The translations under genes were made by a program, and so were the position numbers. This document shows, piece after piece, positions 43,059 through 51,524 of a stretch of DNA of 64,000 nucleotides (the stretch's first letter is position 1; each line of letters begins with the position of its first letter). The DNA comes from Ruegeria sp. ANG-S4 (lineage in GTDB: Bacteria; Pseudomonadota; Alphaproteobacteria; Rhodobacterales; Rhodobacteraceae). The notes beneath the pieces are model-generated. The model worked only from the letters and a program-made list of their open reading frames with translations, did no database searches and was not told the DNA's origin. The stretch is taken from contig NZ_JWLK01000004.1 in NCBI RefSeq assembly GCF_000814005.1, positions 1 to 64,000 of the forward strand, read 5' to 3'.

Positions 43059-43667
43059 TCAGGCCGGCGGTCGCGTCTCAACCATGCTGGGCCGTGCGTC
43101 GAACTCGGCATACCATGTGGCCAAGGCATCGTTGCCTTGACGCCATCCACGCGCGTCATGGCGCAAATCCAGGTAGCCAAGCGCACAGCCGACCGCAATC
43201 TGACCCATATCGAGTGACCCCGACAGATTCGCCATCCAGCGTTCGGTCAAAGCAGCGCACGCGCGATCAATCTTGTCCCACTGCGCGTCGACCCAGTCGC
43301 CCCACTGCTTGTCGGCAGGGCGCAATCGATTCTCGTATGTCATCAGAAGGGCCGCATCCAGAATACCGTCCGCCAGTGCCTCAAGCGTCAGAACATCCCA
43401 TCGGGCCGGTCCGTCAGGATAAAGCCCTGCCTGGGCGCGCGCATCCAGAAACGCGCAGATCACCCGGCTGTCAAACAGCGTTGGACCATCCGGCCGCTCC
43501 AGCGCGGGCACTTTGGTCAATGGCGCCTTGCCGACCAACGCCTCGGCCGGAGAGATTGGCGTACCCGTTGCGGGCAGCAACTCAACGTCGTCCAGCTGAC
43601 CGGTTTCGTGCAACAATACCATAACCTTACGGACATAGGGCGAGGTTGGGCTGTGATAGAGTTTCAT
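43059..43667 (-). CDS. glutathione S-transferase family protein
   Basis: 202 aa from ATG 43667 (AAGGAGACAGG upstream). Thioredoxin-like N-terminal domain with KLYHSPTSPYVRKVMVLLHE (Ser/Tyr at the active site), the PALERPDGPTLFDSRVICAF region, and an all-helical C-terminal domain. Likely glutathione-conjugating or -dependent reductase; substrate unknown. Confidence 0.88.
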   Translation of the reverse strand: MKLYHSPTSPYVRKVMVLLHETGQLDDVELLPATGTPISPAEALVGKAPLTKVPALERPDGPTLFDSRVICAFLDARAQAGLYPDGPARWDVLTLEALADGILDAALLMTYENRLRPADKQWGDWVDAQWDKIDRACAALTERWMANLSGSLDMGQIAVGCALGYLDLRHDARGWRQGNDALATWYAEFDARPSMVETRPPA

Positions 43668-43721
43668 ATCCTGTCTCCTTGCTGACTGCACCTTAGCCTT
43701 TGCCAGGCAAAGCGAAACCCT

Positions 43722-44351
43722 TCAGGTTTTGTCTGGCCCTGCGGCGCGCATCAAAGCCTGCAGCGCCTCCAGCTCCGAGCCGAAACCATCGGGCCAAACA
43801 CGCTCAGCCGCGTTCAGCCTCACGGTCTCTGACTTATTCTGGTTGAGCTTCCATGTCCCCTGTATGTCGTCGATCTGCATACGGCAGGGAACGATCATAC
43901 GCAGCATCTTTGTCAAAGCCTCGTCCGACATCTTGCCAGTGGTCCACTGCGGTTTCGGCCGCAAGCGCACCTCATAGAACGCAGACTGGCGGTCCAGCAG
44001 ATCCAGCAGAGTATCCTGCGGCATCTTCTCAAGCGTTCCGATCAAATGCACGGCAACGTAGTTCCACGTCGGAACCTGATCCTGCACCCCATACCAGTCG
44101 GGCGAGATATACCCATCCGGTCCGGTTACAGCGATGCGCGCGGCCTTCGGCTGTTTCAATTCGCGCAAAACGGGGTTTGACCGAACCAGATGGAGCTCCG
44201 CGATCGCACCATCCTGGCTCAGCAGGAATGGAACGTGGCTCAGCAACGGCGCGCCTTCTATCGACAAAGCCAGAACGCCAAACGCCCGATCGCGTGCGAA
44301 CCCGATGTGCCGGGCGCGGTCTTCGGCACGAAACGCGGGATTTGGATGCAT
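43722..44351 (-). CDS. PaiB-like FMN-binding protein
   Basis: 209 aa from ATG 44351 (GGGAGG upstream). Pattern of PaiB/FMN-binding split-barrel proteins: NPAFRAEDRARHIGFARDRA near the start, LLSHVPFLLSQDG, then VPTWNYVAVHLIG and the C-terminal ECH-like helix. FMN-binding negative regulators of this family bind flavin. The divergent FMN riboswitch and ribH next to it fit a flavin role (inference). Confidence 0.82.
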   Translation of the reverse strand: MHPNPAFRAEDRARHIGFARDRAFGVLALSIEGAPLLSHVPFLLSQDGAIAELHLVRSNPVLRELKQPKAARIAVTGPDGYISPDWYGVQDQVPTWNYVAVHLIGTLEKMPQDTLLDLLDRQSAFYEVRLRPKPQWTTGKMSDEALTKMLRMIVPCRMQIDDIQGTWKLNQNKSETVRLNAAERVWPDGFGSELEALQALMRAAGPDKT

Positions 44352-44409
44352 CTGAAACCTCCCGCCTATCCTCTTGCAGAACGGACCGGTTCTTGGCAAG
44401 GTCTGCGGC

Positions 44410-44602
44410 GTTCTCAGGGCGGGGCGAAATTCCCCACCGGCGGTATGCGGGCATGGACCCGTAAGCCCGCGAGCGGCCCCGCAGCGTCCACAATCCGAAA
44501 AGTGGGAACCGGTTTTCGGACAGATCGTGGAACCACCAAGGGGTGTCAGCAGATCTGGTGAGAGGCCAGAGCCGACGGTTATAGTCCGGATGAAAGAGAA
44601 TG
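44410..44602 (+). promoter_or_regulatory. FMN riboswitch (RFN element)
   Basis: All conserved RFN blocks are visible: GGGCGGGGCGAAATTCCCC with ACCGGCGGT (about 44418-44444), AGCCCGCGAGCG (about 44464-44475), GTCAGCAGATCTGGTGAGA (about 44545-44563), and AGAGCCGACGGT with TATAGTCCGGATGAAAGA (about 44569-44596). The outer helix pairs TTCTC (44411-44415) with GAGAA (44596-44600). It controls ribH at 44731. The variable stem is longer than usual and contains a palindromic repeat (44494-44520). Confidence 0.93.
44494..44520. repeat. palindromic repeat inside the FMN riboswitch
   Basis: TCCGAAAA and TTTTCGGA (perfect 8-bp arms, 11-base centre GTGGGAACCGG) lie in the variable stem of the riboswitch. 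The sequence GGGAACCGGTTTTCG (44504-44518) occurs again at 44678-44692. It resembles the small palindromic elements with AACCGGTTTTCGG cores known from alphaproteobacteria. Confidence 0.7.
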
Positions 44603-44668
44603 CGCAGCGCGCCGTTTCGGCGTGTCTGCTCGTGATCGCCTTGGGTGACGTGTCATGCCGTGCTGGCA

Positions 44669-44693
44669 GCGAAATTCGGGAACCGGTTTTCGC
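44669..44693. repeat. second copy of the palindromic repeat
   Basis: GCGAAA and TTTTCGC arms around the shared GGGAACCGG centre, between the riboswitch and the ribH ribosome site. The flanking arms differ from the first copy, as expected for compensatory changes in stems. Confidence 0.6.
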
Positions 44694-44730
44694 GATCGCC
44701 AGCAGGCCACCAAACCGAAAGGAGATCGCC

Positions 44731-45171
44731 ATGACACACACCCGCTATGCTTTCGTCAAAGCCAACTGGCATTCTGATATCGTCGACCGCGCGTTAGAGG
44801 GGTTTCTGGACCTCGTCCCCGCCGACCAAGTCGATGTGTTCGATGTTCCGGGAGCATTCGAAATGCCCCTTTTGGCCCGCGACCTGGCCCAAACCGGGCG
44901 CTACGCCGCCGTCGCATGCGCGGCCTTTGTCGTGGATGGTGGCATCTACCGCCATGACTTCGTGGCGCAGGCCGTGGTTGATGGCCTGATGCGCGCAGGA
45001 ATGGATACCGGCGTTCCGGTTCTGTCCGTGTCCCTGACACCGCACCAGTATCAGGAAACCGACCACCACAACGCCATCTACCGCGCACATTTTGTGGAAA
45101 AGGGACGCGAGGCCGCACACGCCGCGCTAAAAATCACCGAAGCCCGCGCGAAAATCGCGCACGCGGCCTGA
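44731..45171 (+). CDS. ribH: 6,7-dimethyl-8-ribityllumazine synthase
   Basis: 146 aa from ATG 44731 (AAAGGAG ribosome site). It makes the riboflavin precursor lumazine. The active-site features are present: ANWHSDIVDRALEGFLD (ligand-binding region), DVFDVPGAFEMPLLARDL, CAAFVVDGGIYRHDFVAQAV (catalytic His), and GVPVLSVSLTPHQY with HHNAIYRAHFVEKG. The type resembles the second (RibH2-like) lumazine synthases of Rhizobiales and Rhodobacterales. It lies downstream of an FMN riboswitch, so flavin represses it. Confidence 0.92.
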   Translation: MTHTRYAFVKANWHSDIVDRALEGFLDLVPADQVDVFDVPGAFEMPLLARDLAQTGRYAAVACAAFVVDGGIYRHDFVAQAVVDGLMRAGMDTGVPVLSVSLTPHQYQETDHHNAIYRAHFVEKGREAAHAALKITEARAKIAHAA

Positions 45172-45294
45172 TCTTCATCTTTTCAAAAATACTCAAACGC
45201 GCTGCCCATCGGGCAGCGCATCCAGTCAAAACGCAATTGCGCTTGAGGCCGGGGGCCTTGCCCGCTAATCACGACGCTCAAAGGAGCATGCCCC

Positions 45295-46395
45295 ATGTCG
45301 ATGAACAGTTTTGGCCACCTCTTCCGCGTCACCACCTGGGGTGAAAGCCACGGACCGGCCTTGGGAGCCACCGTTGACGGCTGCCCGCCGGGTGTTCCGA
45401 TTGACGAGAGCATGATCCAGCACTGGCTGGACAAGCGCAAACCGGGCCAGAACAAGTTCACCACTCAGCGGCGCGAAGCCGATCAGGTGAAGATCCTGTC
45501 CGGCGTGTTTGAAGGTCAGACGACTGGAACGCCGGTCCAGCTCATGATTGAAAACACCGATCAGCGCTCGAAAGACTATGGCGATATCAAAGACAAGTTC
45601 CGCCCGGGGCATGCTGATATCACCTATTGGCAGAAATACGGTATCCGCGACTATCGCGGCGGCGGGCGCAGCTCGGCCCGTGAAACCGCATCCCGCGTCG
45701 CTGCCGGTGGGCTGGCGCGCGAGGCGATCAAACAGATCGCGCCGAACGTGCAAATCACCGGCTACATGACCCAGATCGGACCGCGCAAGATCAACCGAGA
45801 CAACTTCGACTGGTCCCAGATCGAACAGAACCCGTTCTGGACGCCGGACGCTCAGGCCGCAGAAGACTGGGCCACCTATCTGGATGACCTGCGCAAATCC
45901 GGAAACTCGGTCGGCGCGGTGGTCGAGGTTGTGGCGCGCGGCGTTCCTGCCGGGCTCGGTGCGCCGGTTTATGCCAAGTTAGACACTGATCTAGCCGCTG
46001 CGATGATGTCGATCAACGCCGTCAAAGGCGTCGAGATCGGCGAAGGAATGGCCGCCGCCGAACTGACGGGCGAAGCCAACGCGGACGAGATATTCATGGG
46101 TCAGGACGGCCCGCAATATAGTTCCAACCATGCGGGCGGTATTTTGGGCGGTATTTCAACAGGGCAGGACGTTATTTTGCGCTTCGCGGTCAAACCAACC
46201 TCTTCAATCCTGACCACCCGCAAAACGATTACCAAATCCGGCGAAGAGACCGAGATCATCACCAAAGGCCGCCACGACCCCTGCGTTGGCATCCGTGCCG
46301 TGCCGGTGGGTGAGGCGATGATGGCCTGCGTGATTCTTGACCACCTGCTGCTGCATCGCGGTCAAATTGGCGAGAACCGTGGACATATCGGCTGA
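45295..46395 (+). CDS. aroC: chorismate synthase
   Basis: 366 aa, start [20 protein letters not shown], the AroC opening. Further signatures: [40 protein letters not shown], and [19 protein letters not shown]. It converts EPSP to chorismate with reduced FMN, the last common step to aromatic amino acids. The neighbouring HD gene starts inside its 3' end. Confidence 0.95.
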   Translation: MSMNSFGHLFRVTTWGESHGPALGATVDGCPPGVPIDESMIQHWLDKRKPGQNKFTTQRREADQVKILSGVFEGQTTGTPVQLMIENTDQRSKDYGDIKDKFRPGHADITYWQKYGIRDYRGGGRSSARETASRVAAGGLAREAIKQIAPNVQITGYMTQIGPRKINRDNFDWSQIEQNPFWTPDAQAAEDWATYLDDLRKSGNSVGAVVEVVARGVPAGLGAPVYAKLDTDLAAAMMSINAVKGVEIGEGMAAAELTGEANADEIFMGQDGPQYSSNHAGGILGGISTGQDVILRFAVKPTSSILTTRKTITKSGEETEIITKGRHDPCVGIRAVPVGEAMMACVILDHLLLHRGQIGENRGHIG

Positions 46396-47041
46396 TCTGC
46401 GCGCGCGGCTTCGCGGCATTGTCGCGCAGCGGATGGAAACCGATCCGGCCCATGATCTGGCGCATCTGGATCGCGTCTGGAACAACGCTCAGGCCATTGC
46501 GGACGAACAGGCAAACATGCAGGTCCTGCTGGCCGCCTGCTATCTTCATGATCTGGTCAACCTGCCCAAAAATGATCCGGATCGCCATCTTGCATCTCGT
46601 AAATCCGCACAGATAGCAGAGCCTATATTGAGGGATTTGGGTCTTGATGATCCTGCAATCCGCTTAGCGCAACACGCCATCGAGGCGCATAGTTACTCGG
46701 CCAACATACCGCCACGCTCAACCGAGGCCCGCATCCTGCGCGATGCGGATCGACTTGATGCGCTGGGCGCAATCGGCATCGCCCGTTGCTTCGTTGTGGC
46801 CGGTGCTTTGGGTCGAACACTTTATGACCCAAAGGATCCCTTTGCTGAAACGCGCGAGTTGGATGATTTGACCTACGCAATGGACCATTGGCGGGTCAAA
46901 CTGCTGACCTTGCCAAAGGACATGTTGACCGAAGGTGGACGCGATATGGCGCACAAGCGGGTGTCTCAGATGCTTGGGTATCTTGAGGTGTTTGCGGAAG
47001 AGATTGGCCATCCTGTTCCCGACAACTGGAAATCCACCTGA
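46379..47041 (+). CDS. HD domain phosphohydrolase-like protein
   Basis: 220 aa from the GTG at 46379, overlapping aroC by 17 bases. HD motifs: [19 protein letters not shown], then [11 protein letters not shown] (HD pair) and [17 protein letters not shown] (second Asp). Resembles the YedJ-type HD hydrolases (nucleotide phosphohydrolases). Substrate unknown. Translation may be coupled to aroC. Confidence 0.88.
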   Translation: MDISADLRARLRGIVAQRMETDPAHDLAHLDRVWNNAQAIADEQANMQVLLAACYLHDLVNLPKNDPDRHLASRKSAQIAEPILRDLGLDDPAIRLAQHAIEAHSYSANIPPRSTEARILRDADRLDALGAIGIARCFVVAGALGRTLYDPKDPFAETRELDDLTYAMDHWRVKLLTLPKDMLTEGGRDMAHKRVSQMLGYLEVFAEEIGHPVPDNWKST

Positions 47042-47095
47042 TTGGTACAATCCCGTCGTTGATCTTTCTGGGTCAAAAGCGCAGGGTCGCGGCCA

Positions 47096-48031
47096 ATGGC
47101 ACAATCCTTAACATCGCATCGACCTATGCTTGCCGTTGGTCTGAAACTGGCCGCTTTGATGCTGTTCACGTCGATGTCGGCCTTGGTCAAAGCACTGTCC
47201 GAGGATTTCCCACCGGGTGAGCTGGTGTTTTTTCGTTCATTGTTTGCAATCCCCGTCATCATAATCTGGCTGATTGCGCGCGGAGAATTGGCGCAAGGCT
47301 TTGTGGTCAAGAAACCGATGGGACATTTCTGGCGGGGCGTACTGGGGACCGGCGCAATGGGACTGACCTTCACAGGCCTCAGTCTGCTGCCGCTGCCCGA
47401 GGTCACGGCCATCGGTTACGCGACACCGATTTTCACCCTGATTCTAGCCGCCGTCATGCTGGGCGAGCGTATTCGCATGATCCGTATCGGCGCGGTCGCG
47501 ATCGGACTGCTGGGCGTTCTGATCATGATCTGGCCCCGGCTTGGCACCACCCAGATGGAGGTCGCCGCAACTGTCGGTGCGCTGTGCGTCCTGGGCGCAA
47601 CCATCGCCCGCGCGTTCGTTCAGATACACATCCGGCAACTGGTCAAGGTCGATCACCCGGCTGCTATCGTCTTTTACTTTTCGATGACGGCCACGCTTTT
47701 GTCGGCACTGACCGCTTTTTGGGGCTGGACCATGCCGACAGTGAATCAGGCTCTGATATTGGTCTCAATGGGCCTTGTTGGTGGCGTGGCCCAGATTCTC
47801 GTCACGTCTTCATATCGCTTTGGGCAGGCCTCGATGTTGGCGCCGTATGACTACACGACGATGCTGTTCGCGATCGTGATCGGCTATATCTGGTTCGATG
47901 AATTGCCGACGCTTGCGATTTTGCTGGGTGCAGCGCTGGTGATTGCGGGAAATGTTGTTGTAATCTGGCGTGAGCATCAATTGGGGTTGGAGCGTGGCAA
48001 GGCCCGCTCGGTCACCGACCCCAAAGCCTGA
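47096..48031 (+). CDS. EamA-family (DMT) transporter
   Basis: 311 aa with ten predicted helices and two EamA repeats: LALKAL... form near MSALVKALSEDFPPGELVFF in the first and YFSMTATLLSALTAFWGW in the second. GTGAMGLTFTGLSLLPLPEV is the typical helix 3-4 stretch. The family exports amino acids and metabolites; the substrate is not known. Confidence 0.88.
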   Translation: MAQSLTSHRPMLAVGLKLAALMLFTSMSALVKALSEDFPPGELVFFRSLFAIPVIIIWLIARGELAQGFVVKKPMGHFWRGVLGTGAMGLTFTGLSLLPLPEVTAIGYATPIFTLILAAVMLGERIRMIRIGAVAIGLLGVLIMIWPRLGTTQMEVAATVGALCVLGATIARAFVQIHIRQLVKVDHPAAIVFYFSMTATLLSALTAFWGWTMPTVNQALILVSMGLVGGVAQILVTSSYRFGQASMLAPYDYTTMLFAIVIGYIWFDELPTLAILLGAALVIAGNVVVIWREHQLGLERGKARSVTDPKA

Positions 48032-48088
48032 CCTTTACCTTTCGAAAACTTCGCCTAGTTTGGGCCGCACAAAAAACGAGGTTCCCCC

Positions 48089-48688
48089 ATGAGCGACGCG
48101 CAGGATCACAAGGAAAAGATGCAGAAGGTGCAGGCCCAGCACCGCAAGAAAGTGTCCGAGGCGGTCGATCCGGGCAGAGGCTTGATTCTGATCAATACCG
48201 GCAAAGGCAAGGGCAAGTCATCGGCTGCGTTTGGCGTGGTCATACGTGCGCTGGGCTGGGGTCAGAAAGTGGCCGTCGTGCAGTTCATCAAAGGCAAATG
48301 GAAAACCGGAGAGCGCCGGTTCTTTCAGGATCGCGATTTGGTGACATGGCATACAATGGGCGAGGGATTCACCTGGGACACGCAGGACCGCGAGCGCGAT
48401 ATCGCCGCCGCAAATGCTGCTTTCGACAAGGCGCGCGCGCTGATGTCGAGTGGCGAATATGACTTGGTCGTGCTGGACGAGATTAATATCGCCCTGCGCT
48501 ATGAATATTTGTCCGTCGAGCAGGTCATAGCGGGACTGGATGCGCGGTCGGACAAGACCAGCGTCTTTCTGACGGGACGCGATGCGCCGCAGGAATTGTG
48601 CGACTACGCCGATCTGGTGACCGAAATGACCGAGGAAAAGCACCCGTTTCAATCCGGGATCAAAGCGCAGCGCGGCGTCGACTACTGA
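48089..48688 (+). CDS. cobO: cob(I)alamin adenosyltransferase (BtuR/CobO)
   Basis: 199 aa. The P-loop NTGKGKGKSSAAFGVVIRAL lies near 36-55; VVQFIKGKWKTGERRFF, TWDTQDRERDI and DLVVLDEINIALRYEYLS follow. It transfers adenosine from ATP to the cobalt of corrinoids. GAGG lies upstream of the ATG. No other cobalamin gene is adjacent. Confidence 0.93.
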   Translation: MSDAQDHKEKMQKVQAQHRKKVSEAVDPGRGLILINTGKGKGKSSAAFGVVIRALGWGQKVAVVQFIKGKWKTGERRFFQDRDLVTWHTMGEGFTWDTQDRERDIAAANAAFDKARALMSSGEYDLVVLDEINIALRYEYLSVEQVIAGLDARSDKTSVFLTGRDAPQELCDYADLVTEMTEEKHPFQSGIKAQRGVDY

Positions 48689-48726
48689 TTTGCGAAAGGT
48701 GGGTGTCGTTTGAAGCGCTGCACCCG

Positions 48727-48948
48727 CTAGGGATCGCGGCGCGACAGGACCTGTTCGAACACGTAACGCACTGATCCGCGTCGGCTGGCGGCGCTAGGCG
48801 GCAGCGCATCCGCGTCATTGGTCTGGTCAATCGCGAGTTCGCGTCTTTTCTGCTCGACATATGCTGCAAAGTCGTCGTCACAACAGCCGCAGCCACAGGC
48901 GGTGGCCGCGTCATGCTTTGCAATTACTTCGTCGAGCGGGTCTCCCAT
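48727..48948 (-). CDS. conserved small Cys-rich protein
   Basis: 73 aa from ATG 48948 (AGAGG upstream). Acidic start (MGDPLDEVIAKHDAATACGC), a CxCxCC-type cluster (CGCGCCDDDF) at about 18-27, then a helical, charged rest ending EQVLSRRDP. The Cys cluster could bind metal. Converges with cobO; a longer start at 49005 is possible. No known family. Confidence 0.55.
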   Translation of the reverse strand: MGDPLDEVIAKHDAATACGCGCCDDDFAAYVEQKRRELAIDQTNDADALPPSAASRRGSVRYVFEQVLSRRDP

Positions 48949-49186
48949 CTCTTGCCTCTCAGATACGCATGGCATGTCCGCAGTTCGTTTCCGAGGCGGC
49001 GGCAAGCTCTCACTCCGTCGCGCGCTAAGCCCGCAAACCGCCTCGAAATCTGGTGCTGGAATTCGGTTTTTCTGGCGTCGATTCTTATCTGATTGTTTTA
49101 GTCAGATTTTTCAAGTCGAAAAACTGCTCAGGGCCGCCGGAAAGTGAGTCAGGCGGCTCTTCTTGCTGAAGGCAGAGAACGAATAC

Positions 49187-49208
49187 CGGGCTGCATGCAC
49201 GCAGCCCG
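49187..49208 (-). terminator. hairpin after ilvE
   Basis: CGGGCTGC and GCAGCCCG form a perfect 8-bp stem with a 6-base loop, 12 bases after the ilvE stop (minus strand). The following sequence is T-poor, so this is a hairpin-type end or processing point rather than a classic terminator. Confidence 0.5.
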
Positions 49209-49220
49209 CTGAAACCCGAG

Positions 49221-50087
49221 CTATGCGCGCACGAGTTTTTCGTAGTCTTCGGCAATCTCGCGGGTCAGATCCCCGACGTCGAATGTATAGTCGCCGATCT
49301 GGCCAACCGGGGTGACCTCTGCCGCGGTGCCGGTCAGCCAGCATTGCTCGAAATCGGCCATTTCCTCGGGCTGGATGCGGCGTTCATGGACTGTGACGCC
49401 TTTTTCCTTGAGCATCTCGATGACCGTCTGGCGGGTGATCCCATTGAGGAAGCAATCTGCCAAGGGCGTGTGGACCTCACCATCTTTGACGAAGAAAACA
49501 TTCGCGCCGGTCGCCTCGGCGACGTAACCGCGCCAATCCAGGAACAGGGCGTCCGAGCACCCTTTTGCCTCGGCCTTGTGCTTGGAAATGGTACAGATCA
49601 TGTAAAGACCGGCCGCTTTGGCGTGGACGGGGATCGTTTCCGGGCTGGGACGCTTCCATTCAGCGATGTCCAGCTTGGCGCCCTGCATTTTGGCATCGCC
49701 GTAATAGGCGCCCCAAGGCCAAACGGCGATTGCCATGCGAACCGGGTTCCGTGCAGATGCAACGCCCATATCTTCGCCCGAGCCGCGCCAGACAAGGGCG
49801 CGGACATAGGCGTCTTTCAACCCGCTGGCTTTCAAGGCCTCTTCCTTTGCGGCTTCGATCTGGTCGACCGAGTAAGGCATCGGCATGTCCAGCGCCTCGG
49901 CCGAGGCGATCAGCCGCTCGGAATGCTCGCGGCTTTTGAAAATCTTGCCATTGTAGGCGCGTTCGCCCTCGAAGACCGACGAGGCATAGTGCATTGCATG
50001 AGACAGGATATGCACATTGGCCTCACGCCAATCTACCAGTTCGCCATCCATCCAGATGACACCGTCACGATCGTCATACCCCGCCAT
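49221..50087 (-). CDS. ilvE: branched-chain amino-acid aminotransferase
   Basis: 288 aa from ATG 50087 (AGGAGGG ribosome site). PLP class IV fold: HYASSVFEGERAYNGKIFKS, YVRALVWRGSGEDMG, the PLP Lys in TISKHKAEAKGCSDALFLDW, YVAEATGANVFFVKDG, and the C-terminal ELTGTAAEVTPV region (LTGTAAEVTPVGQIGDYTF). It makes valine, leucine and isoleucine from their keto acids. Confidence 0.92.
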   Translation of the reverse strand: MAGYDDRDGVIWMDGELVDWREANVHILSHAMHYASSVFEGERAYNGKIFKSREHSERLIASAEALDMPMPYSVDQIEAAKEEALKASGLKDAYVRALVWRGSGEDMGVASARNPVRMAIAVWPWGAYYGDAKMQGAKLDIAEWKRPSPETIPVHAKAAGLYMICTISKHKAEAKGCSDALFLDWRGYVAEATGANVFFVKDGEVHTPLADCFLNGITRQTVIEMLKEKGVTVHERRIQPEEMADFEQCWLTGTAAEVTPVGQIGDYTFDVGDLTREIAEDYEKLVRA

Positions 50088-50245
50088 GCGAACCCTCCTG
50101 AACCGGGATGAATTTTCAGATGTTGCGCAATTCAAATGGATTTTCACATAAATGTTGCGCAAAATCCGGGGATCGATACTCCTGCGGTCTTGGAATGTCA
50201 ACAACGCTGACATAAACTCGGCCGACACAACATATGAGGCGCGAT

Positions 50246-50758
50246 ATGTCCGAAATCCGGCCTGCTCCGGCGTTTAGCGGCGAAAGCCTGCTGTTTCTGA
50301 CGGATGAGCAGTTGCGACAGGGCATCGAGGCGATGTTCTTTGCTTATCGCGGCTTCACCGCCGACCCCGATCGCATTCTGGAGCAAATGGCGTACGGGCG
50401 GGCACATCATCGTGCGATACACTTCATCAACCGTGCTCCGGGCACGACGGTGAACAATTTGCTGGCCATTCTGGGCGTCACGAAACAATCGCTCAATCGT
50501 GTTTTGCGCACCTTGATTGAAGATGGTTTAGTGGAAAGCCGTGTCGGGACTGTGGACAAGCGTGAAAGGCACCTATTTTTGACAGAGAAGGGTAAGGCCC
50601 TCGAAACGCGATTGTCCGACGCCCAGCGCGCGAGGATGCGGGCGGCATACAAAGATGCGGGTCCCGAGGCCGTTGCAGGGTTTCGCAAAGTGCTTGAAGC
50701 GATGATGGATGCTGATATGCGTCATGCATACACCAAACTGCGGGATACCACTTCATGA
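50246..50758 (+). CDS. MarR family regulator
   Basis: 170 aa from ATG 50246 (GAGG upstream; ATG 50234 possible). Winged HTH: NNLLAILGVTKQSLNRVLRT LIEDGLVESRVG (read as one run), followed by the wing DKRERHLFLTEKGKALET. It could repress a stress or metabolism gene. It overlaps the response regulator by 4 bases (ATGA), so both are made together. Confidence 0.88.
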   Translation: MSEIRPAPAFSGESLLFLTDEQLRQGIEAMFFAYRGFTADPDRILEQMAYGRAHHRAIHFINRAPGTTVNNLLAILGVTKQSLNRVLRTLIEDGLVESRVGTVDKRERHLFLTEKGKALETRLSDAQRARMRAAYKDAGPEAVAGFRKVLEAMMDADMRHAYTKLRDTTS

Positions 50759-51456
50759 GCGATATGGATGCGCATCTTCTTATCATCGACGATGACGAGC
50801 GAATTCGAGATTTGCTCAAGAAGTTTCTGATGCGCAGCGGTTTTCTGGTGACGTCAGCCCGCGACGCAGCCCACGCCCGTCGGGTTTTGTCGGGGTTGGA
50901 TTTTGACCTGATCGTGATGGATGTGATGATGCCTGGTGAGGATGGCGTCAGCCTGACGCGTGCATTGCGCGAGACGCACACAACGCCAATTCTGTTGCTG
51001 ACCGCCAAGGGGGAAACAGAGCACAGGATCGCCGGGCTTGAAGCTGGGGCAGATGACTATCTGGCCAAACCGTTTGAACCCAAGGAGCTGCTGCTGCGGA
51101 TCAACGCAATCTTGCGGCGGATGCCCGAAACCGCAGCGCAGGACACAGCTGCGAAAATCCTTCATCTTGGCCCGATCCGCTATGATATCGAGCGCGGCGA
51201 AATGTGGCAGGGTGAGGACCCCGTGCGGCTGACCGCGACGGAAAGCCAGTTGATGAAGATATTTTCGGGTCAGCCGGGCGAGCCGATCAGCCGCGCAAAG
51301 CTGGTCGAGGATCTGGGTCGCGACAAGGGACAGGCACAAGAACGCGCCGTCGACGTTCAGATTACGCGGTTGCGCCGCAAGATTGAGCAGGATCCCAAAC
51401 AGCCTCGGTATTTGCAGACCGTCCGCGGGGCGGGTTATATGCTGGCGCCGGATTGA
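50755..51456 (+). CDS. OmpR-type response regulator
   Basis: 233 aa. Receiver domain with acidic pocket (LLIIDDDERIRDLLKKFL), phospho-acceptor Asp in DLIVMDVMMPGEDG and switch Lys in LAKPFEPKELLLR; winged-helix DNA-binding domain at 140-233 with DVQITRLRRKIEQDP and VRGAGYMLAPD. No sensor kinase is next to it; it is coupled to a MarR regulator instead. Confidence 0.92.
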   Translation: MSDMDAHLLIIDDDERIRDLLKKFLMRSGFLVTSARDAAHARRVLSGLDFDLIVMDVMMPGEDGVSLTRALRETHTTPILLLTAKGETEHRIAGLEAGADDYLAKPFEPKELLLRINAILRRMPETAAQDTAAKILHLGPIRYDIERGEMWQGEDPVRLTATESQLMKIFSGQPGEPISRAKLVEDLGRDKGQAQERAVDVQITRLRRKIEQDPKQPRYLQTVRGAGYMLAPD

Positions 51457-51524
51457 TTGTGCCGCTGCGCGGCGATTTTTGCCTTCGGCGAGGATATTTT
51501 TAGCCAGATGAAGATGGGATCCTT

